Shown one piece after another: positions 1-9,564 of a stretch of 64,000 nucleotides of DNA (position 1 is the first letter of the stretch; each line of letters starts with the position of its first letter). The stretch is from assembly GCF_007786455.1 (NCBI RefSeq), contig NZ_VNJK01000002.1, forward strand, positions 434,001-498,000, in the 5' to 3' direction. The notes beneath the pieces were generated by a model. It saw only the letters and a list, made by a program, of their open reading frames with translations, was not told where the DNA came from and made no database searches. Position numbers and translations under genes: made by a program. The stretch is from Paenibacillus agilis. GTDB taxonomy: Bacteria > Bacillota > Bacilli > Paenibacillales > Paenibacillaceae.

Positions 1-1238
1 CTTAAAGGCGTCTTCAATTCATGGGATACACCAGCAATAAATTCTTTCCTTGTATTCTCTAACTGCTTCTCCTTCTCAATATCTCGCTGCAACTGCTCTA
101 TATAAGAATGTAACGTCTGCGAAAGCTGATTAATATTGGACGACAGGTCACCAATCTCGTCTTTCGATCGGATAGACAACTGTTCAGAGAAGTCCAGATT
201 CGCAATTTTTTCGGTAGTACTATTGATTCGTAAGAGCGGCTTAGCTATCTTTTTGGAGTAATAAAAGGAGACGAGAACGACCAGCAGCAGCGCAAGTGCA
301 ATAACATATCCATAGTACTCCTCTAGCATTTGTACAGCTTCATCAACGGGCTGCAAGGATGCCATTGCGAACAAATAAACTGTTGAACTATCACTACCGC
401 GGATCGGTTTAATAAATAGTTTATACTTCACATTATTGTGCACCCTATCTAGCATTTTCATCGAATTGATGTGCATATCATTCACAGCATCTTCGTCCTG
501 CAATAAGTCTGCTTGGAATTGTTTAATTTCCCCCATAAATAGGGCATCATCATACATCAGGCTCGAAACATTATTCTCTTCCGGAATCCGGATTTCGGTA
601 ATTGTTCCATACATGAATACGATTGAACCATTAAGTATATTTTCTTTAACTCTCTTGTCATCGGTTACTTGCCCAAAATGCTCATTACCCCAAGAGTAAT
701 TACCTAGATCTGGGGATCTAATCCGCACAGGGACATATGTCTCATCCTTATTTATTGCTATAACAGTAACTTCTGATCCTACGTGAAAGATCGATGAATC
801 AGCAGCTACTTTCTCTGTGCTGACCAGATTGTAAAGGGGAATACGAATAATTTCATCAGAGATCACGTTTTTAACACCATCAGTGCGCTCATATTTGACG
901 CCTTCAGAGGGCTTGCTTTGCCTAGTATAAGAATCTAGCTTAACCTTCACATAAAAGTCATCCGCACCCCGCAAGTTACCGTGGCTATCGAGCGTCGTAA
1001 TCCATGTATTATTGTCCCGATAGAACTCTTGCTCCAGCCTCTGTATGGCAGGTGTGTTTCCATTGGCATTTACATAATCGCGCTCGAACAATTGTATGTT
1101 AGCTTGAATATCATCCAGTTTGCGATTCTCATAATACTGTTTGAAGAAAAATGATTGTCCAACATACACGGTTGCTAAAATAAGCATACATAATGCTGTC
1201 GTTAAAAAAAACAGCTTCCAGACGATCCCTACTCTCAT
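1..1238 (-). CDS. Sensor histidine kinase, C-terminus beyond the left edge
   Basis: Membrane sensor kinase of a two-component system; 412 codons are visible. Reading the minus strand from the ATG at 1238 gives a first membrane helix at about residues 8-27, a long extracytoplasmic sensor region, a second helix at about 305-325 (ALALLLVVLVSFYY), a HAMP-like linker with KDEIGDLSSNINQL, and then the phospho-acceptor H-box SHELKTPL exactly at the window edge. The ATP-binding domain must lie further left. The start overlaps the stop of the response regulator gene by the ATGA arrangement, so the two are translationally coupled. It is the last visible gene of a run that includes ABC permeases, a fusion-protein adaptor and two lipoproteins, so it probably senses their substrate or a cell-envelope signal. 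The kinase assignment is firm; the ligand is unknown. Confidence 0.93.
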   Translation of the reverse strand, partial: MRVGIVWKLFFLTTALCMLILATVYVGQSFFFKQYYENRKLDDIQANIQLFERDYVNANGNTPAIQRLEQEFYRDNNTWITTLDSHGNLRGADDFYVKVKLDSYTRQSKPSEGVKYERTDGVKNVISDEIIRIPLYNLVSTEKVAADSSIFHVGSEVTVIAINKDETYVPVRIRSPDLGNYSWGNEHFGQVTDDKRVKENILNGSIVFMYGTITEIRIPEENNVSSLMYDDALFMGEIKQFQADLLQDEDAVNDMHINSMKMLDRVHNNVKYKLFIKPIRGSDSSTVYLFAMASLQPVDEAVQMLEEYYGYVIALALLLVVLVSFYYSKKIAKPLLRINSTTEKIANLDFSEQLSIRSKDEIGDLSSNINQLSQTLHSYIEQLQRDIEKEKQLENTRKEFIAGVSHELKTPL

Positions 1239-1915
1239 ACGCTTGCCTCGAACTTATAACCAATGCGCACGACCGTTTTGATAAGCTTGCCCTTACTGCC
1301 AAGCTTGCCCCGTATATTTCGAATATGTGTATTTACCGTGCGATCATCACCTGAGCTCTCGTACCCCCAAATCTTCGTAATCAATTGCTCTCTAGTAATA
1401 ACAATCCCTTCGTTCACCATCAAATAAGACAAAATCTCAAACTCGGTATAGGTGAAGCTGATACTAGCACCGTCAATCATCACCATCCGTGAAGCATTAT
1501 CGATACACACACCGCCATATATCAAAGTATCTGATAACGCTGTAGTTGTTCGAGCTCGGCTGTCGAGTAGACGCTTAGCCCGGGCTAACAGGACGGGTGG
1601 ACTGTAGGGCTTCGTCACATAATCATCCGCCCCTAGTTCAAAGCCTAGGAGCGTATCATCTTCGTCCACCCGCGCAGTTAGCATAATGATTGGGACGTCC
1701 GAACTTTTACGAATACGCCTGCATACAGACCATCCATCGAGTTCTGGTAGCATAATATCTAGCACGATCAAGTCCACTTGGTGCTCTTGAAACAAGGCTA
1801 AGCCTACCTTGCCATCAGATGCTTCCAACACGTCATAGCCATCGTTTATAAAGTAATCTTTTGCAATTTCCCGTAATATTGGTTCATCTTCAACGATTAG
1901 AATGGTCTTTGGCAT
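1235..1915 (-). CDS. OmpR-family response regulator
   Basis: DNA-binding response regulator of 226 residues, partner of the overlapping histidine kinase. The receiver domain (about 4-118) shows the acidic pair in VEDEP, the phosphorylatable Asp in LIVLDIMLPELDG, the Thr of MLTARVDE and the Lys of YVTKPYSPP. The winged-helix output domain (about 130-224) ends in the usual VRIGYKFE. Length and domain order are those of the PhoB/WalR group. It lies 82 bases downstream of the lipoprotein gene at 1998-2654 on the same strand, so it may be cotranscribed with the transporter genes and regulate them. Assignment is sure; the target genes are inferred from position only. Confidence 0.95.
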   Translation of the reverse strand: MPKTILIVEDEPILREIAKDYFINDGYDVLEASDGKVGLALFQEHQVDLIVLDIMLPELDGWSVCRRIRKSSDVPIIMLTARVDEDDTLLGFELGADDYVTKPYSPPVLLARAKRLLDSRARTTTALSDTLIYGGVCIDNASRMVMIDGASISFTYTEFEILSYLMVNEGIVITREQLITKIWGYESSGDDRTVNTHIRNIRGKLGSKGKLIKTVVRIGYKFEASV

Positions 1916-1997
1916 CGTGATAACTCCTAACCCTAGGTTGTGATATCTGTATTATACCAGCACATAGAAGCCATCTCCCTACCACCTGATCTTTACA

Positions 1998-2654
1998 CTA
2001 CTTCATTCGGATAGATTCGATCATTTTATTGGCTAATACGCTCCATTCTTCTTGTATCCCAATGGGGCTAGAGACTTCAACTTCCAGATGCCCGCCATGT
2101 AAACTTGACCAACATAGAAGGACATATTTATTTTTAGTCGTTATCTCTTGCACCGCCATATGCTTACCGTCAACTTCCCTGACTCCCTCACTTATTCCCT
2201 CAGCACCTTCATAATTCTGCTCTAGAATACCCTTCATCTTTTTCAAGCTTTGTTCACCTAGACTAGCCTCTCCCCCGGTTTTTTGCTCAGGATCATGCTT
2301 GATCGTAAACGTAACTTGATTGGATTCATCACGAAACTTGATTTCCTGATCGTTGGGAGATTCCTCCTTAAATCCTTTCGGAATTAAAATCTCCAGTTGA
2401 TTAGAAAGTATACTCTTCCTTTCTAATCGGTCATCTGATTGATCAGTGAGTGCATGCTTCTCTTCTAATTTTTCACCTGTTGTATTCGCAGGGATTATTT
2501 TAATAACTTTTTCGTCGGGAAACTCATCTGTTGACTGAGAATGTTGTTCTTTACTTGAATTTTTATTTGCACTTAGGTTAGATGCAACCTGAGTACAGCC
2601 CATGATGGTACTTACGAACACGATAAACATGAGAAGGACAGCTATGTGCTTCAT
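1998..2654 (-). CDS. Putative lipoprotein of unknown function
   Basis: Predicted exported lipoprotein of 218 residues. A basic N-terminus and hydrophobic stretch end in the lipobox STIMGC, so Cys 20 should carry the lipid and the protein should sit on the outer face of the membrane. A Ser/Lys/Glu-rich linker follows, then a domain of about 120 residues. This domain has a PsbP/DcrB-like look by eye (FTIKHDP, a late MIESIRMK), but I do not recognise the family with certainty. I chose the ATG at 2654, not the upstream in-frame ATG at 2687, because AGAGGAGAT lies at ideal distance before it and the upstream start would bury the signal peptide. It follows the solute-binding protein gene by 25 bases. 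Confidence 0.75.
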   Translation of the reverse strand: MKHIAVLLMFIVFVSTIMGCTQVASNLSANKNSSKEQHSQSTDEFPDEKVIKIIPANTTGEKLEEKHALTDQSDDRLERKSILSNQLEILIPKGFKEESPNDQEIKFRDESNQVTFTIKHDPEQKTGGEASLGEQSLKKMKGILEQNYEGAEGISEGVREVDGKHMAVQEITTKNKYVLLCWSSLHGGHLEVEVSSPIGIQEEWSVLANKMIESIRMK

Positions 2655-2679
2655 CTTCGATCTCCTCTCGTCATACCAT

Positions 2680-3972
2680 TTATTCATTAAGGTAGGTCAT
2701 AACACGATTCTGGATCAGATTAGCAACATCTTCCGCCGACTTCTGACCACTAAAGTAAGCCACTGCTTCTTCACTTATAATAGACTGAACCTTACTATCT
2801 TCCTTAATAAAGATGCTGGCGTCAGCAATCATCTGCTTTAAAATTTCCATATCTGCAGCGGTCACGGGTACATCCTCTCCAGTTACCGAACTCACCTTTC
2901 CCTTCTCCAGCAATTGATTCATTGCTTTCTCATTAGCTGACTTATTTACCGCAAACCCTTGTTGATTTGGCTTAGATTGAAATTGATCAGATAAGAGAAA
3001 CTTAAGGAATTCCCACGCCTCTGGCTTGACCTTTGAATTAGCATTTATTGCGATGGGGTTATCTCCCCTAAAAGAAACTCCTGAAGGCTGTTCACTCGTA
3101 TGAGGCTTGCGATATACCTTTCCTTGCTTGAAGAAACTGACGCTTTCTGTAAAATAGTCGCTTGGCGAAAACATTAACATCGGGTAGAAGTAAGCCTCTC
3201 CTACATATAGAGCGTTATCCGTAATGACTTTATCGTCGTACATGGCCTTCACCTGGCCCAGCATATCAATAAAGAAGGGGGACTGGAACTTGGCGTTCGA
3301 TGTTGACGAATCGACCAATTGCGAATAGTTATCTGCAACAAGATAGCCTAACATTTGTTCTGGAGGCGTATTGCCTATCGCATAACGACCATTTTTCTCA
3401 TGCAACTGCTTACCCGCCTGTGCAAATTGGCTCCATGTCCAATGCTTATCATCAATTTCGAGCTGTGCAGCCGTGATCGCTTCATTATCTCCGAGTAATG
3501 TATCTAGGAAAAATCTCGTCGGCAATACATAAAGACCGTCATTCATTTTCGCATGTTCAAAAATATTCATATAATAATGATCTTTATTAAACGACTTATC
3601 CTGCTCCATCAATTCCGTAAGATTGACGAGTGCATGTTTATTTACGTACTTTCCAATCTGAAGCCCCGCAACGTTTAGATCAATTAAGTCCGCACCTTTA
3701 CCAGAAAGGATTTGTGTATTTGTAGTTTGCACATACTTTTCGAAATCTGCCTCAGTGTTTCCTCCCTCGGATTTGTACTCCTTAATTTCGATAACTGTAT
3801 CCGGGTGCAAAGCCTCAAACTCAGCCTTCGCTGACTTATAGTAATCACTCGCCGTATGTACGGAGAGAACCACTGTCTTACGTCCGTCCCCTTTCGGCTG
3901 CTCATTTCCAACTGCACAGCCTGTAAGGGTGATAGCTAGTATTACACACATCAACATCAACCATTTTTTCAT
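2680..3972 (-). CDS. Extracellular solute-binding lipoprotein (family 1-like) of an ABC importer
   Basis: Substrate-capture lipoprotein of 430 residues for the ABC permeases encoded upstream at 5221-6990. The signal peptide ends in the lipobox LTGC (Cys 19). The mature part has the two-lobe layout of carbohydrate-type binding proteins: an early TASDYYKSAKAEFEALHPD strand-helix, a central hinge, a MxxxPSDYF region, and the C-terminal IAINANSKVKPEAWEFLKFL motif typical of family 1 binding proteins. The substrate cannot be read from sequence. It follows the membrane-fusion adaptor gene by 51 bases on the same strand. No ATPase gene is in the cluster, so the transporter would have to borrow a shared MsmX-type ATPase; this is inference. 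Confidence 0.88.
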   Translation of the reverse strand: MKKWLMLMCVILAITLTGCAVGNEQPKGDGRKTVVLSVHTASDYYKSAKAEFEALHPDTVIEIKEYKSEGGNTEADFEKYVQTTNTQILSGKGADLIDLNVAGLQIGKYVNKHALVNLTELMEQDKSFNKDHYYMNIFEHAKMNDGLYVLPTRFFLDTLLGDNEAITAAQLEIDDKHWTWSQFAQAGKQLHEKNGRYAIGNTPPEQMLGYLVADNYSQLVDSSTSNAKFQSPFFIDMLGQVKAMYDDKVITDNALYVGEAYFYPMLMFSPSDYFTESVSFFKQGKVYRKPHTSEQPSGVSFRGDNPIAINANSKVKPEAWEFLKFLLSDQFQSKPNQQGFAVNKSANEKAMNQLLEKGKVSSVTGEDVPVTAADMEILKQMIADASIFIKEDSKVQSIISEEAVAYFSGQKSAEDVANLIQNRVMTYLNE

Positions 3973-4023
3973 TAGTAATTGTCTCCTCTCATTATGAAAG
4001 CTGAATCATACCTATACGAATTC

Positions 4024-5208
4024 CTATTGTGGTCTTACTCTACTTCCCTCTACTAATGGCTCCGTACTTTCAACGACGATCTGCTCATTTAGATAAGCAC
4101 CAGAAAGGATAACGGTTTCACTGTCATTGGCAGATCCTACTGCAACCTTGGTTTTTCGGATGTAGTACGTATTGCCGAGAGGTCCTTTATCTTCCTCTAC
4201 TACATGTACATAGTGGTTCGCTCCTTCTTTATGAATTGCCTTATTGGAGAGGAGCATACCGCCCCCTTCCCCAGATGTGCGGGTCACATTCACACGGACT
4301 TGTTCACCTGTTCGAACGGTTTTATCCAATACGTTTACAACAATACGATTCCAATCCACTGCCTCTAACGGCTGCTGGATACCTGTTTCTGCTTCACCTA
4401 CAGATAGGGAGGGAGAGGAGGGCGCTCTAGCATCCACATGCTCTATCGTTATGATTGTGCCATTCAGCGGTCTGGTAGCCCCGCCGCCATAACTTTGCAA
4501 GTCCAATTTATCGCCCATCTTCATTTCCTCAGTAGCAGCTGCAGGAAGTGAAAGTTCCGTCTGATAACCCAAGCTTTCGTTCGATAGCCGAACATCGAAA
4601 CCGTCATTGGCCGACGGCGCACCTGTGACAGCATTCAACTTCGTAATGACTCCATCAAACGGTGCCACAATGTTTGAATCCCGTCGGATGCTCTGTTGTA
4701 GATTTTGTATCTTTCTTTCCTGATTCTCTATTTGCAATTGCGCGAGCTTCATGTCTCGTTTGGAGGCACGCATACTCGCTTCATCATTATTCCTTACGGC
4801 TTCCACATAGCGTTCTTGGGGTGCTTCCAACTCCAGTTTCATCCTCGCAAGTATGCCTTGCTCATCTTGCAGCCGATTGTGAGCATCCGGGTTCTCATAT
4901 GTGATCAGTGTCTGACCTTTTGTTACTCGATCGCCCTTCTTTATCCTTACATTTTTCACGGTCCATTCAGCGGAGCTTGATAGCTCAACCTCACTTACTG
5001 GTCGTAGTGTTCCAATCGCACGAAACTCTTGAACGACCTGCCCCTGTTTTCCAACCTCTGTCCATACTTTGGGCAAATCCAACGTTCTCAGCGTATTGCT
5101 GTACAAAGTAAGGATTAGCAGCGCTATCGTACTTCCTATTAAGAGGAATCGGAGCATTTTTTTTCGTTTTTGAATGGAATGTTCCTCTACGCTCGCATTT
5201 TCATTCAT
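4024..5208 (-). CDS. Membrane-fusion (HlyD/RND adaptor-like) protein
   Basis: Membrane-anchored periplasmic-adaptor-like protein of 394 residues. After a short basic cytoplasmic tail comes one membrane helix (about 20-39), a first half-lipoyl segment (about 75-110), a helical hairpin of about 110-170 rich in Gln/Glu/Lys (IENQERKIQNLQQS), the second half-lipoyl motif IVAPFDGVITKLNA, and then beta-barrel and membrane-proximal domains. Such adaptors normally serve exporters (MacA, YknX, HlyD). Here the gene sits between two importer-type permease genes and their binding-protein gene, with only 12 bases separating it from the upstream permease, and a perfect AAGGAGGT ribosome site. There is no exporter ATPase or MacB-like permease next to it. 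The family call is secure; the partner is the open question. Confidence 0.87.
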   Translation of the reverse strand: MNENASVEEHSIQKRKKMLRFLLIGSTIALLILTLYSNTLRTLDLPKVWTEVGKQGQVVQEFRAIGTLRPVSEVELSSSAEWTVKNVRIKKGDRVTKGQTLITYENPDAHNRLQDEQGILARMKLELEAPQERYVEAVRNNDEASMRASKRDMKLAQLQIENQERKIQNLQQSIRRDSNIVAPFDGVITKLNAVTGAPSANDGFDVRLSNESLGYQTELSLPAAATEEMKMGDKLDLQSYGGGATRPLNGTIITIEHVDARAPSSPSLSVGEAETGIQQPLEAVDWNRIVVNVLDKTVRTGEQVRVNVTRTSGEGGGMLLSNKAIHKEGANHYVHVVEEDKGPLGNTYYIRKTKVAVGSANDSETVILSGAYLNEQIVVESTEPLVEGSRVRPQ

Positions 5209-5220
5209 ACGATGACCTCC

Positions 5221-6099
5221 TTATCCTTTAATACCTGACAGCTGCACGCCCTGTACGAAATAAGACTCTGCATATAGAAATAAGAGAACCATTGGTGACA
5301 TATACAACACCGAAGCGGCAAAGCCCACTCCTTTCGCTGCTTCCTGAATCCGAGATAAGTATAGTGACAAAGGCTGTTTAAAGGCATCTTCGAGAAATAT
5401 CAATGGCTGCTCGACCATATTCCAGTAGTCCACAAACAGCAGAATGACGAGCGCCGCAATGCCAGGCTTCATGAGCGGAACGATAATCCGCCAGAAAATA
5501 TACCAGTGTCCTGCACCATCCATAACAGCTGCCTCCACATACGCGTACGGGATAGACAGCATGAACTGCCGCATCATGAACACACCAAATGCTGAAAATA
5601 TACCTGGTAAAATGATGGCACTCGCACTGTTCCCGATCCCTAACAGATCGATGATAATGTAGTTAGGTACCAAGGTTACTTGGAAGGGCATCAGCATTGT
5701 CATCAAGTAGACAAAGAATAAGACTTCCCTTCCCCGAAACTTCAGTTTTGAGAAGGCGTAAGCGGCCAAAGCCCCAACTACGGTCTGCCCTACGACAATT
5801 GGAACGACTAGAAACACGGAGTTCCAGAACATATTTAAGAAGATAGGTGTTTCCAGCAACACCTTGTCATACTGCTCAAAGGAAACCCAATCTGGAATCA
5901 TTTTTAAATTAACAAAAGCATCCATCGCCCCAGATCCTGCATCTGGCATCTTACCCAGCAGTTCGTAATTATGGTTAATTTCCTTCTCCTTCATGAGCGA
6001 ATTCGTAAGCTGAACCCCGAATGGTAAGAGAGTAATCACCGCACATACGATGAGAAAAAGAGACACGATACATTTGTACAACAAAGCCGACTTTTTCAT
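5221..6099 (-). CDS. Carbohydrate-type ABC transporter permease (MalG/CUT1-like)
   Basis: Inner-membrane permease of 292 residues with six predicted helices. The ATPase-coupling EAA loop is visible as EAAVMDGAGHWYIFWRIIVPLMKPG (residue numbers about 190-215), and the N-terminal helix is followed by a long extracytoplasmic loop as in MalG-type subunits. It forms the heterodimer partner of the permease encoded just upstream (12-base gap) and presumably works with the lipoprotein at 2680-3972. The C-terminus LSGIKG matches the usual short tail of this family. Function as a CUT1-type sugar or oligosaccharide permease is by family; the substrate is not known. Confidence 0.92.
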   Translation of the reverse strand: MKKSALLYKCIVSLFLIVCAVITLLPFGVQLTNSLMKEKEINHNYELLGKMPDAGSGAMDAFVNLKMIPDWVSFEQYDKVLLETPIFLNMFWNSVFLVVPIVVGQTVVGALAAYAFSKLKFRGREVLFFVYLMTMLMPFQVTLVPNYIIIDLLGIGNSASAIILPGIFSAFGVFMMRQFMLSIPYAYVEAAVMDGAGHWYIFWRIIVPLMKPGIAALVILLFVDYWNMVEQPLIFLEDAFKQPLSLYLSRIQEAAKGVGFAASVLYMSPMVLLFLYAESYFVQGVQLSGIKG

Positions 6100-6111
6100 C
6101 TTCCACTCTCC

Positions 6112-6990
6112 TTACTCCAGAGATCGGCTGAATCGCCGCTCTATTGCTAGCAAGCTTGAGACAATGATCAAAATGCATATAACCATCATTACCGCGGCTG
6201 CCGTTAACTTCTGCATATCTAACGCGGCAAACATGTTATTCATATAGTGCTGCAGCATGTAAATGCTATCGTGCGGGTAATCTCCAGCAATTAAGTACGT
6301 CACTCGGAATATATGAAACGAGTTAATAATGGAGATAAGCACAACGAAGAACATCGTCGGCGTTAAGTAAACAATTGTAATATGGAACAACTTATGCAGC
6401 GGCCCGGCTCCCTCTATATCAGCCGTCTCATAATAATCCTTCGGAATGCTTTGCAGACCAGCAAGGAACAAGATTATGTTATAGCCTAGGTTCTTCCACA
6501 CAAATACAAGTGTCAGCACACTAATTGCCCATTCTGACTTCATCCAGTCAATCCGATCCCAACCGAAGTGGGACATCCAAGCATTAAGCGACCCGTTCCA
6601 GTCAAATAGGATCTGCCATACCATGACAATCGAGGCGACCGGCACGACCAGAGGTAAAACAAATGCCGTTCGAAGCCAGCGCTTCACATAGACATTCCCG
6701 TTCAATAACAGGGCTAGCAGCAACGACAATAAGATGAGTATCGGTACGCTAACAGCTGTGAACTGTAACGTGTTCATGGCGGCTTTGCGAAACGAAGCAC
6801 TGGCCAGCACATTCTCATAATTCGTTGTCCCTACAAACTCGCCGCCGCTCGTTTGATCCATCACTGAATACAGAATACCTATACCAAACGGGATCACGTA
6901 AAACACTGCAAATCCGACTATACTCGGCGCCAAAAAACCAATCGCTATAATACCTTGTCTGCGAACCAATCGCCGCAATCGCAGCAGCAT
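6112..6990 (-). CDS. Carbohydrate-type ABC transporter permease (MalF-like)
   Basis: Inner-membrane permease of 292 residues, the first transporter subunit of the operon. Six helices can be drawn, and the EAA loop reads YYETADIEGAGPLHKLFHIT, a normal variant for MalF/UgpA-type subunits. I place the start at the ATG at 6990: AAGGAGGT ends ten bases before it, whereas the GTG at 7002 lies inside that ribosome site. The next gene begins 12 bases downstream. The upstream gap to the amidase gene (about 100 bases) holds an imperfect dyad and is the likely operon promoter region. Confidence 0.91.
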   Translation of the reverse strand: MLLRLRRLVRRQGIIAIGFLAPSIVGFAVFYVIPFGIGILYSVMDQTSGGEFVGTTNYENVLASASFRKAAMNTLQFTAVSVPILILLSLLLALLLNGNVYVKRWLRTAFVLPLVVPVASIVMVWQILFDWNGSLNAWMSHFGWDRIDWMKSEWAISVLTLVFVWKNLGYNIILFLAGLQSIPKDYYETADIEGAGPLHKLFHITIVYLTPTMFFVVLISIINSFHIFRVTYLIAGDYPHDSIYMLQHYMNNMFAALDMQKLTAAAVMMVICILIIVSSLLAIERRFSRSLE

Positions 6991-7038
6991 GACACGGTAC
7001 ACCTCCTTCGTTAAGATCGAAATGATCTAGGCTTGACG

Positions 7039-7053
7039 TACATCTGTCATGTA
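7039..7053. promoter_or_regulatory. Imperfect dyad upstream of the transporter operon
   Basis: The 15 bases TACATCTGTCATGTA form a TACAT-N5-ATGTA dyad about 50 bases before the first permease start. It could be a response-regulator site, but there is a single copy and no second site to compare with, so this is only a candidate. Confidence 0.2.
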
Positions 7054-7092
7054 AATACCAAACGAATAGATTTATAAAGGCATGATTGTCAC

Positions 7093-7842
7093 TTAATGTT
7101 CATGAAAATAATCGATCACACCATTAACGATCGCCTCCGATGCCTCCTTGTGAAACTGCAAGGATCTCATTCGTGTCTCATCTTTTTCATTTGAAATGTA
7201 GCCCAGTTCAAGCAGCAGCGCTGGGACTGTATTTTCACGAAGGACATAGAAATCTCCCACTCTCACTCCACGATCTCTCGTGTCAAAGTCTTTCTCCATC
7301 AAACGATCATGAACCGCTTGAGCGATCGGTTGATCTTTACTATTTTTATGGTAAGTCGTCATTCCTTCTACATCGTTCGTTGTGAACGCATCGAAGTGAA
7401 TGCTGAGGAAAAGATCAGCCCCTGCTTCTGTAGCCACATCCACACGTTGCTGTAGGTCAACGGCCTCGTCCTGCTCTCGCGTTAATAGGACTGTCGCTCC
7501 TGTTCTCTCCATCAACTCTTGCTCAATTTCTTTTGACATCTGCAGCGTCATATCTCGCTCTATCGTTCCTAGCTGACCGATAGAGCCCGGATCTTTCCCA
7601 CCGTGACCCGGATCAATGACGATCGTTTTTCCTTCTAGCGGTCGTCCAGATGCCGCCATCAATGGCTGAACCTCTACATCTACAACATCATTGATGTTGT
7701 AGTAGAAGAATAGCCCTACTACGAGTAAACCCAGCACGCCTAGCAGTGCTAGTTTAGAAGCTATTTTCGATTTTTTAAAATTTATCGATCTATAGGCTAA
7801 ATCATCGTTTGTCAATTTTGTTCGTTTATTGAGTCGTCTCAT
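7093..7842 (-). CDS. Membrane-anchored N-acetylmuramoyl-L-alanine amidase (Amidase_3)
   Basis: Zinc amidase that cleaves the bond between MurNAc and the stem-peptide L-Ala in peptidoglycan; 249 residues. A basic N-terminus is followed by one membrane helix (about 29-48), which anchors the catalytic domain outside the cell. Amidase_3 motifs are complete: TIVIDPGHGGKDPGS (first zinc His), the Glu of the ERDMTL segment, SIHFDAF (second zinc His) and LLLELGYISNEKDE (catalytic Glu). I chose the ATG at 7842 (MRRLNKRTK) because GGGGAGAGG precedes it; an in-frame ATG at 7869 has no ribosome site. Size and anchor resemble CwlD of the spore cortex pathway, but the sequence is not close enough by eye to use that name. 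Confidence 0.9.
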   Translation of the reverse strand: MRRLNKRTKLTNDDLAYRSINFKKSKIASKLALLGVLGLLVVGLFFYYNINDVVDVEVQPLMAASGRPLEGKTIVIDPGHGGKDPGSIGQLGTIERDMTLQMSKEIEQELMERTGATVLLTREQDEAVDLQQRVDVATEAGADLFLSIHFDAFTTNDVEGMTTYHKNSKDQPIAQAVHDRLMEKDFDTRDRGVRVGDFYVLRENTVPALLLELGYISNEKDETRMRSLQFHKEASEAIVNGVIDYFHEH

Positions 7843-8059
7843 CACAGTTCCTCTCCCCTGTCTTTCCATCAGTTGACCTTAGTCTACTGACCCTGTATAA
7901 AGATGAGATGAAGATGCTATAAAGATGAATCAAAATATAGGTTTTAATTTGGTAGAATACTGAATCAAGAATGGAGAGTATAATAGAGGAGTATACGGAA
8001 GATAAACGGTGGAACTCTGTATGTATATAGTTCGAAATAAAGCGTAGAAGAGGTTTAAC

Positions 8060-9505
8060 ATGAGCGAGAAGCAGTTTACAGATTATCCATTAAGTGAAGA
8101 GATCGTGAGAGCACTAACTAGCTTAGGTTATGAAAAGCCAACAGAGGTGCAAACGAAAGTCATTCCTGTTGCATTTGAGAAAAAAGATCTTGTTGTCAAA
8201 TCACAAACAGGCAGCGGTAAAACCGCCGCTTACGGTATTCCACTGTGTGAGTTAGTGGAGTGGAACGAGAATAAGCCGCAGGCGCTAATCCTTACACCAA
8301 CTCGCGAACTTGCGTTACAGGTCAACGAAGACATCATGAACATAGGCCGCTTTAAGCGAATTAAAGCAACCGCTCTGTATGGAAGACATCCTTTTTATGA
8401 GCAAAAGGCGGAGTTGAAGCAGCGCACCCATATCGCGGTAGGTACACCGGGTCGTGTATTCGACCACATTCAGCGCGGCACGTTATCGCTAGAACGCATT
8501 GCTTATCTCGTTATTGATGAAGCTGATGAAATGCTCAATATGGGCTTTATTGAACAAGTTCAGGCGATCATTCAAGAGCTGCCTCGTAATCGAGTGACGA
8601 TGCTGTTCTCCGCTACGTTCCCTGAGGACGTAGCTAAACTTTCGCGCAAATATATGGACAATCCCGTTGAGATCGAGATTAAAGCGAGCGGTGTCACGAC
8701 GGCTACGATTGAGCATGCACTTATTCAGGTGAAAGAGGCAGATAAGCTAGATGTGCTTCAAAATCTACTTATTGTTGAGAGCCCTGAAAGCTGTATTATT
8801 TTCTGCCGTACGCAGGAGCATGTGGATCGTCTGTTCAGAGAAATGGCTGAACTTGATTATCCATGTGATCGCATTCATGGCGGCATGGAGCAAGAAGAGC
8901 GCTTCGAGGTTATGAACGCGTTCCGTAGAGGACAATTCAGGTACTTGATTGCGACCGATGTAGCTGCCAGAGGAATCGATATCACAAATATCACCCATGT
9001 CATTAACTACGATATTCCGCTCGAGAAAGAAAGCTATGTGCATCGCGTGGGACGTACGGGGCGTGCAGGCAAAACGGGCAAAGCGATTACATTCGTTACG
9101 CCTAAAGACAGCAATCGCCTAGCTGATATTGAAGCATATATTGGATTCGCAATTCCAAAAGTAAACGCTCCTTCCGAAGAAGCAGTAGAGCTGCGTAGAG
9201 AACAGTTCGAACAAAGCTTGCACGTCGGACAGGTGCTTAAAGTTGATAAGCGTGAGCAATTGAATAAGCAGATTATGAAGCTGAACTTCAATGGCGGCAA
9301 GAAGAAGAAATTTAGAGCCGTAGATTTTGTGGGAACTATCGCTAAGCTAGACGGGGTAACTGCAGATGATATCGGGATTATTACGATTTTCGATCATGTG
9401 ACAGATGTAGAGATTCTGAACGGCAAAGGGCCGCTTGTACTTGAAATGATGCAGGACATTACGATAAAGGGCAAGCTTTTAAAAGTCCGTAAAGGCAAGA
9501 AGTAA
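8060..9505 (+). CDS. dbpA: ATP-dependent RNA helicase DbpA (YxiN type)
   Basis: DEAD-box helicase of 481 residues acting on 23S rRNA hairpin 92 during large-subunit assembly. Helicase motifs appear in order: Q motif, [10 protein letters not shown] (I), PTRELALQV (Ia), TPGRV (Ib), VIDEADEML (II), FSATF (III), IIFCRTQEH (IV), [11 protein letters not shown] (V) and [10 protein letters not shown] (VI). The C-terminal DbpA RNA-binding domain (about 405-481) contains the [20 protein letters not shown] segment that marks the B. subtilis YxiN group. Length matches that family. The start ATG has AGAAGAGG before it. The gene is monocistronic, with a strong terminator 60 bases after the stop. Confidence 0.97.
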   Translation: MSEKQFTDYPLSEEIVRALTSLGYEKPTEVQTKVIPVAFEKKDLVVKSQTGSGKTAAYGIPLCELVEWNENKPQALILTPTRELALQVNEDIMNIGRFKRIKATALYGRHPFYEQKAELKQRTHIAVGTPGRVFDHIQRGTLSLERIAYLVIDEADEMLNMGFIEQVQAIIQELPRNRVTMLFSATFPEDVAKLSRKYMDNPVEIEIKASGVTTATIEHALIQVKEADKLDVLQNLLIVESPESCIIFCRTQEHVDRLFREMAELDYPCDRIHGGMEQEERFEVMNAFRRGQFRYLIATDVAARGIDITNITHVINYDIPLEKESYVHRVGRTGRAGKTGKAITFVTPKDSNRLADIEAYIGFAIPKVNAPSEEAVELRREQFEQSLHVGQVLKVDKREQLNKQIMKLNFNGGKKKKFRAVDFVGTIAKLDGVTADDIGIITIFDHVTDVEILNGKGPLVLEMMQDITIKGKLLKVRKGKK

Positions 9506-9564
9506 TTCTATCATGTAACAGGTACGAAACCTTCTTATAATCAACAGCGACCGTAATGAAACTC

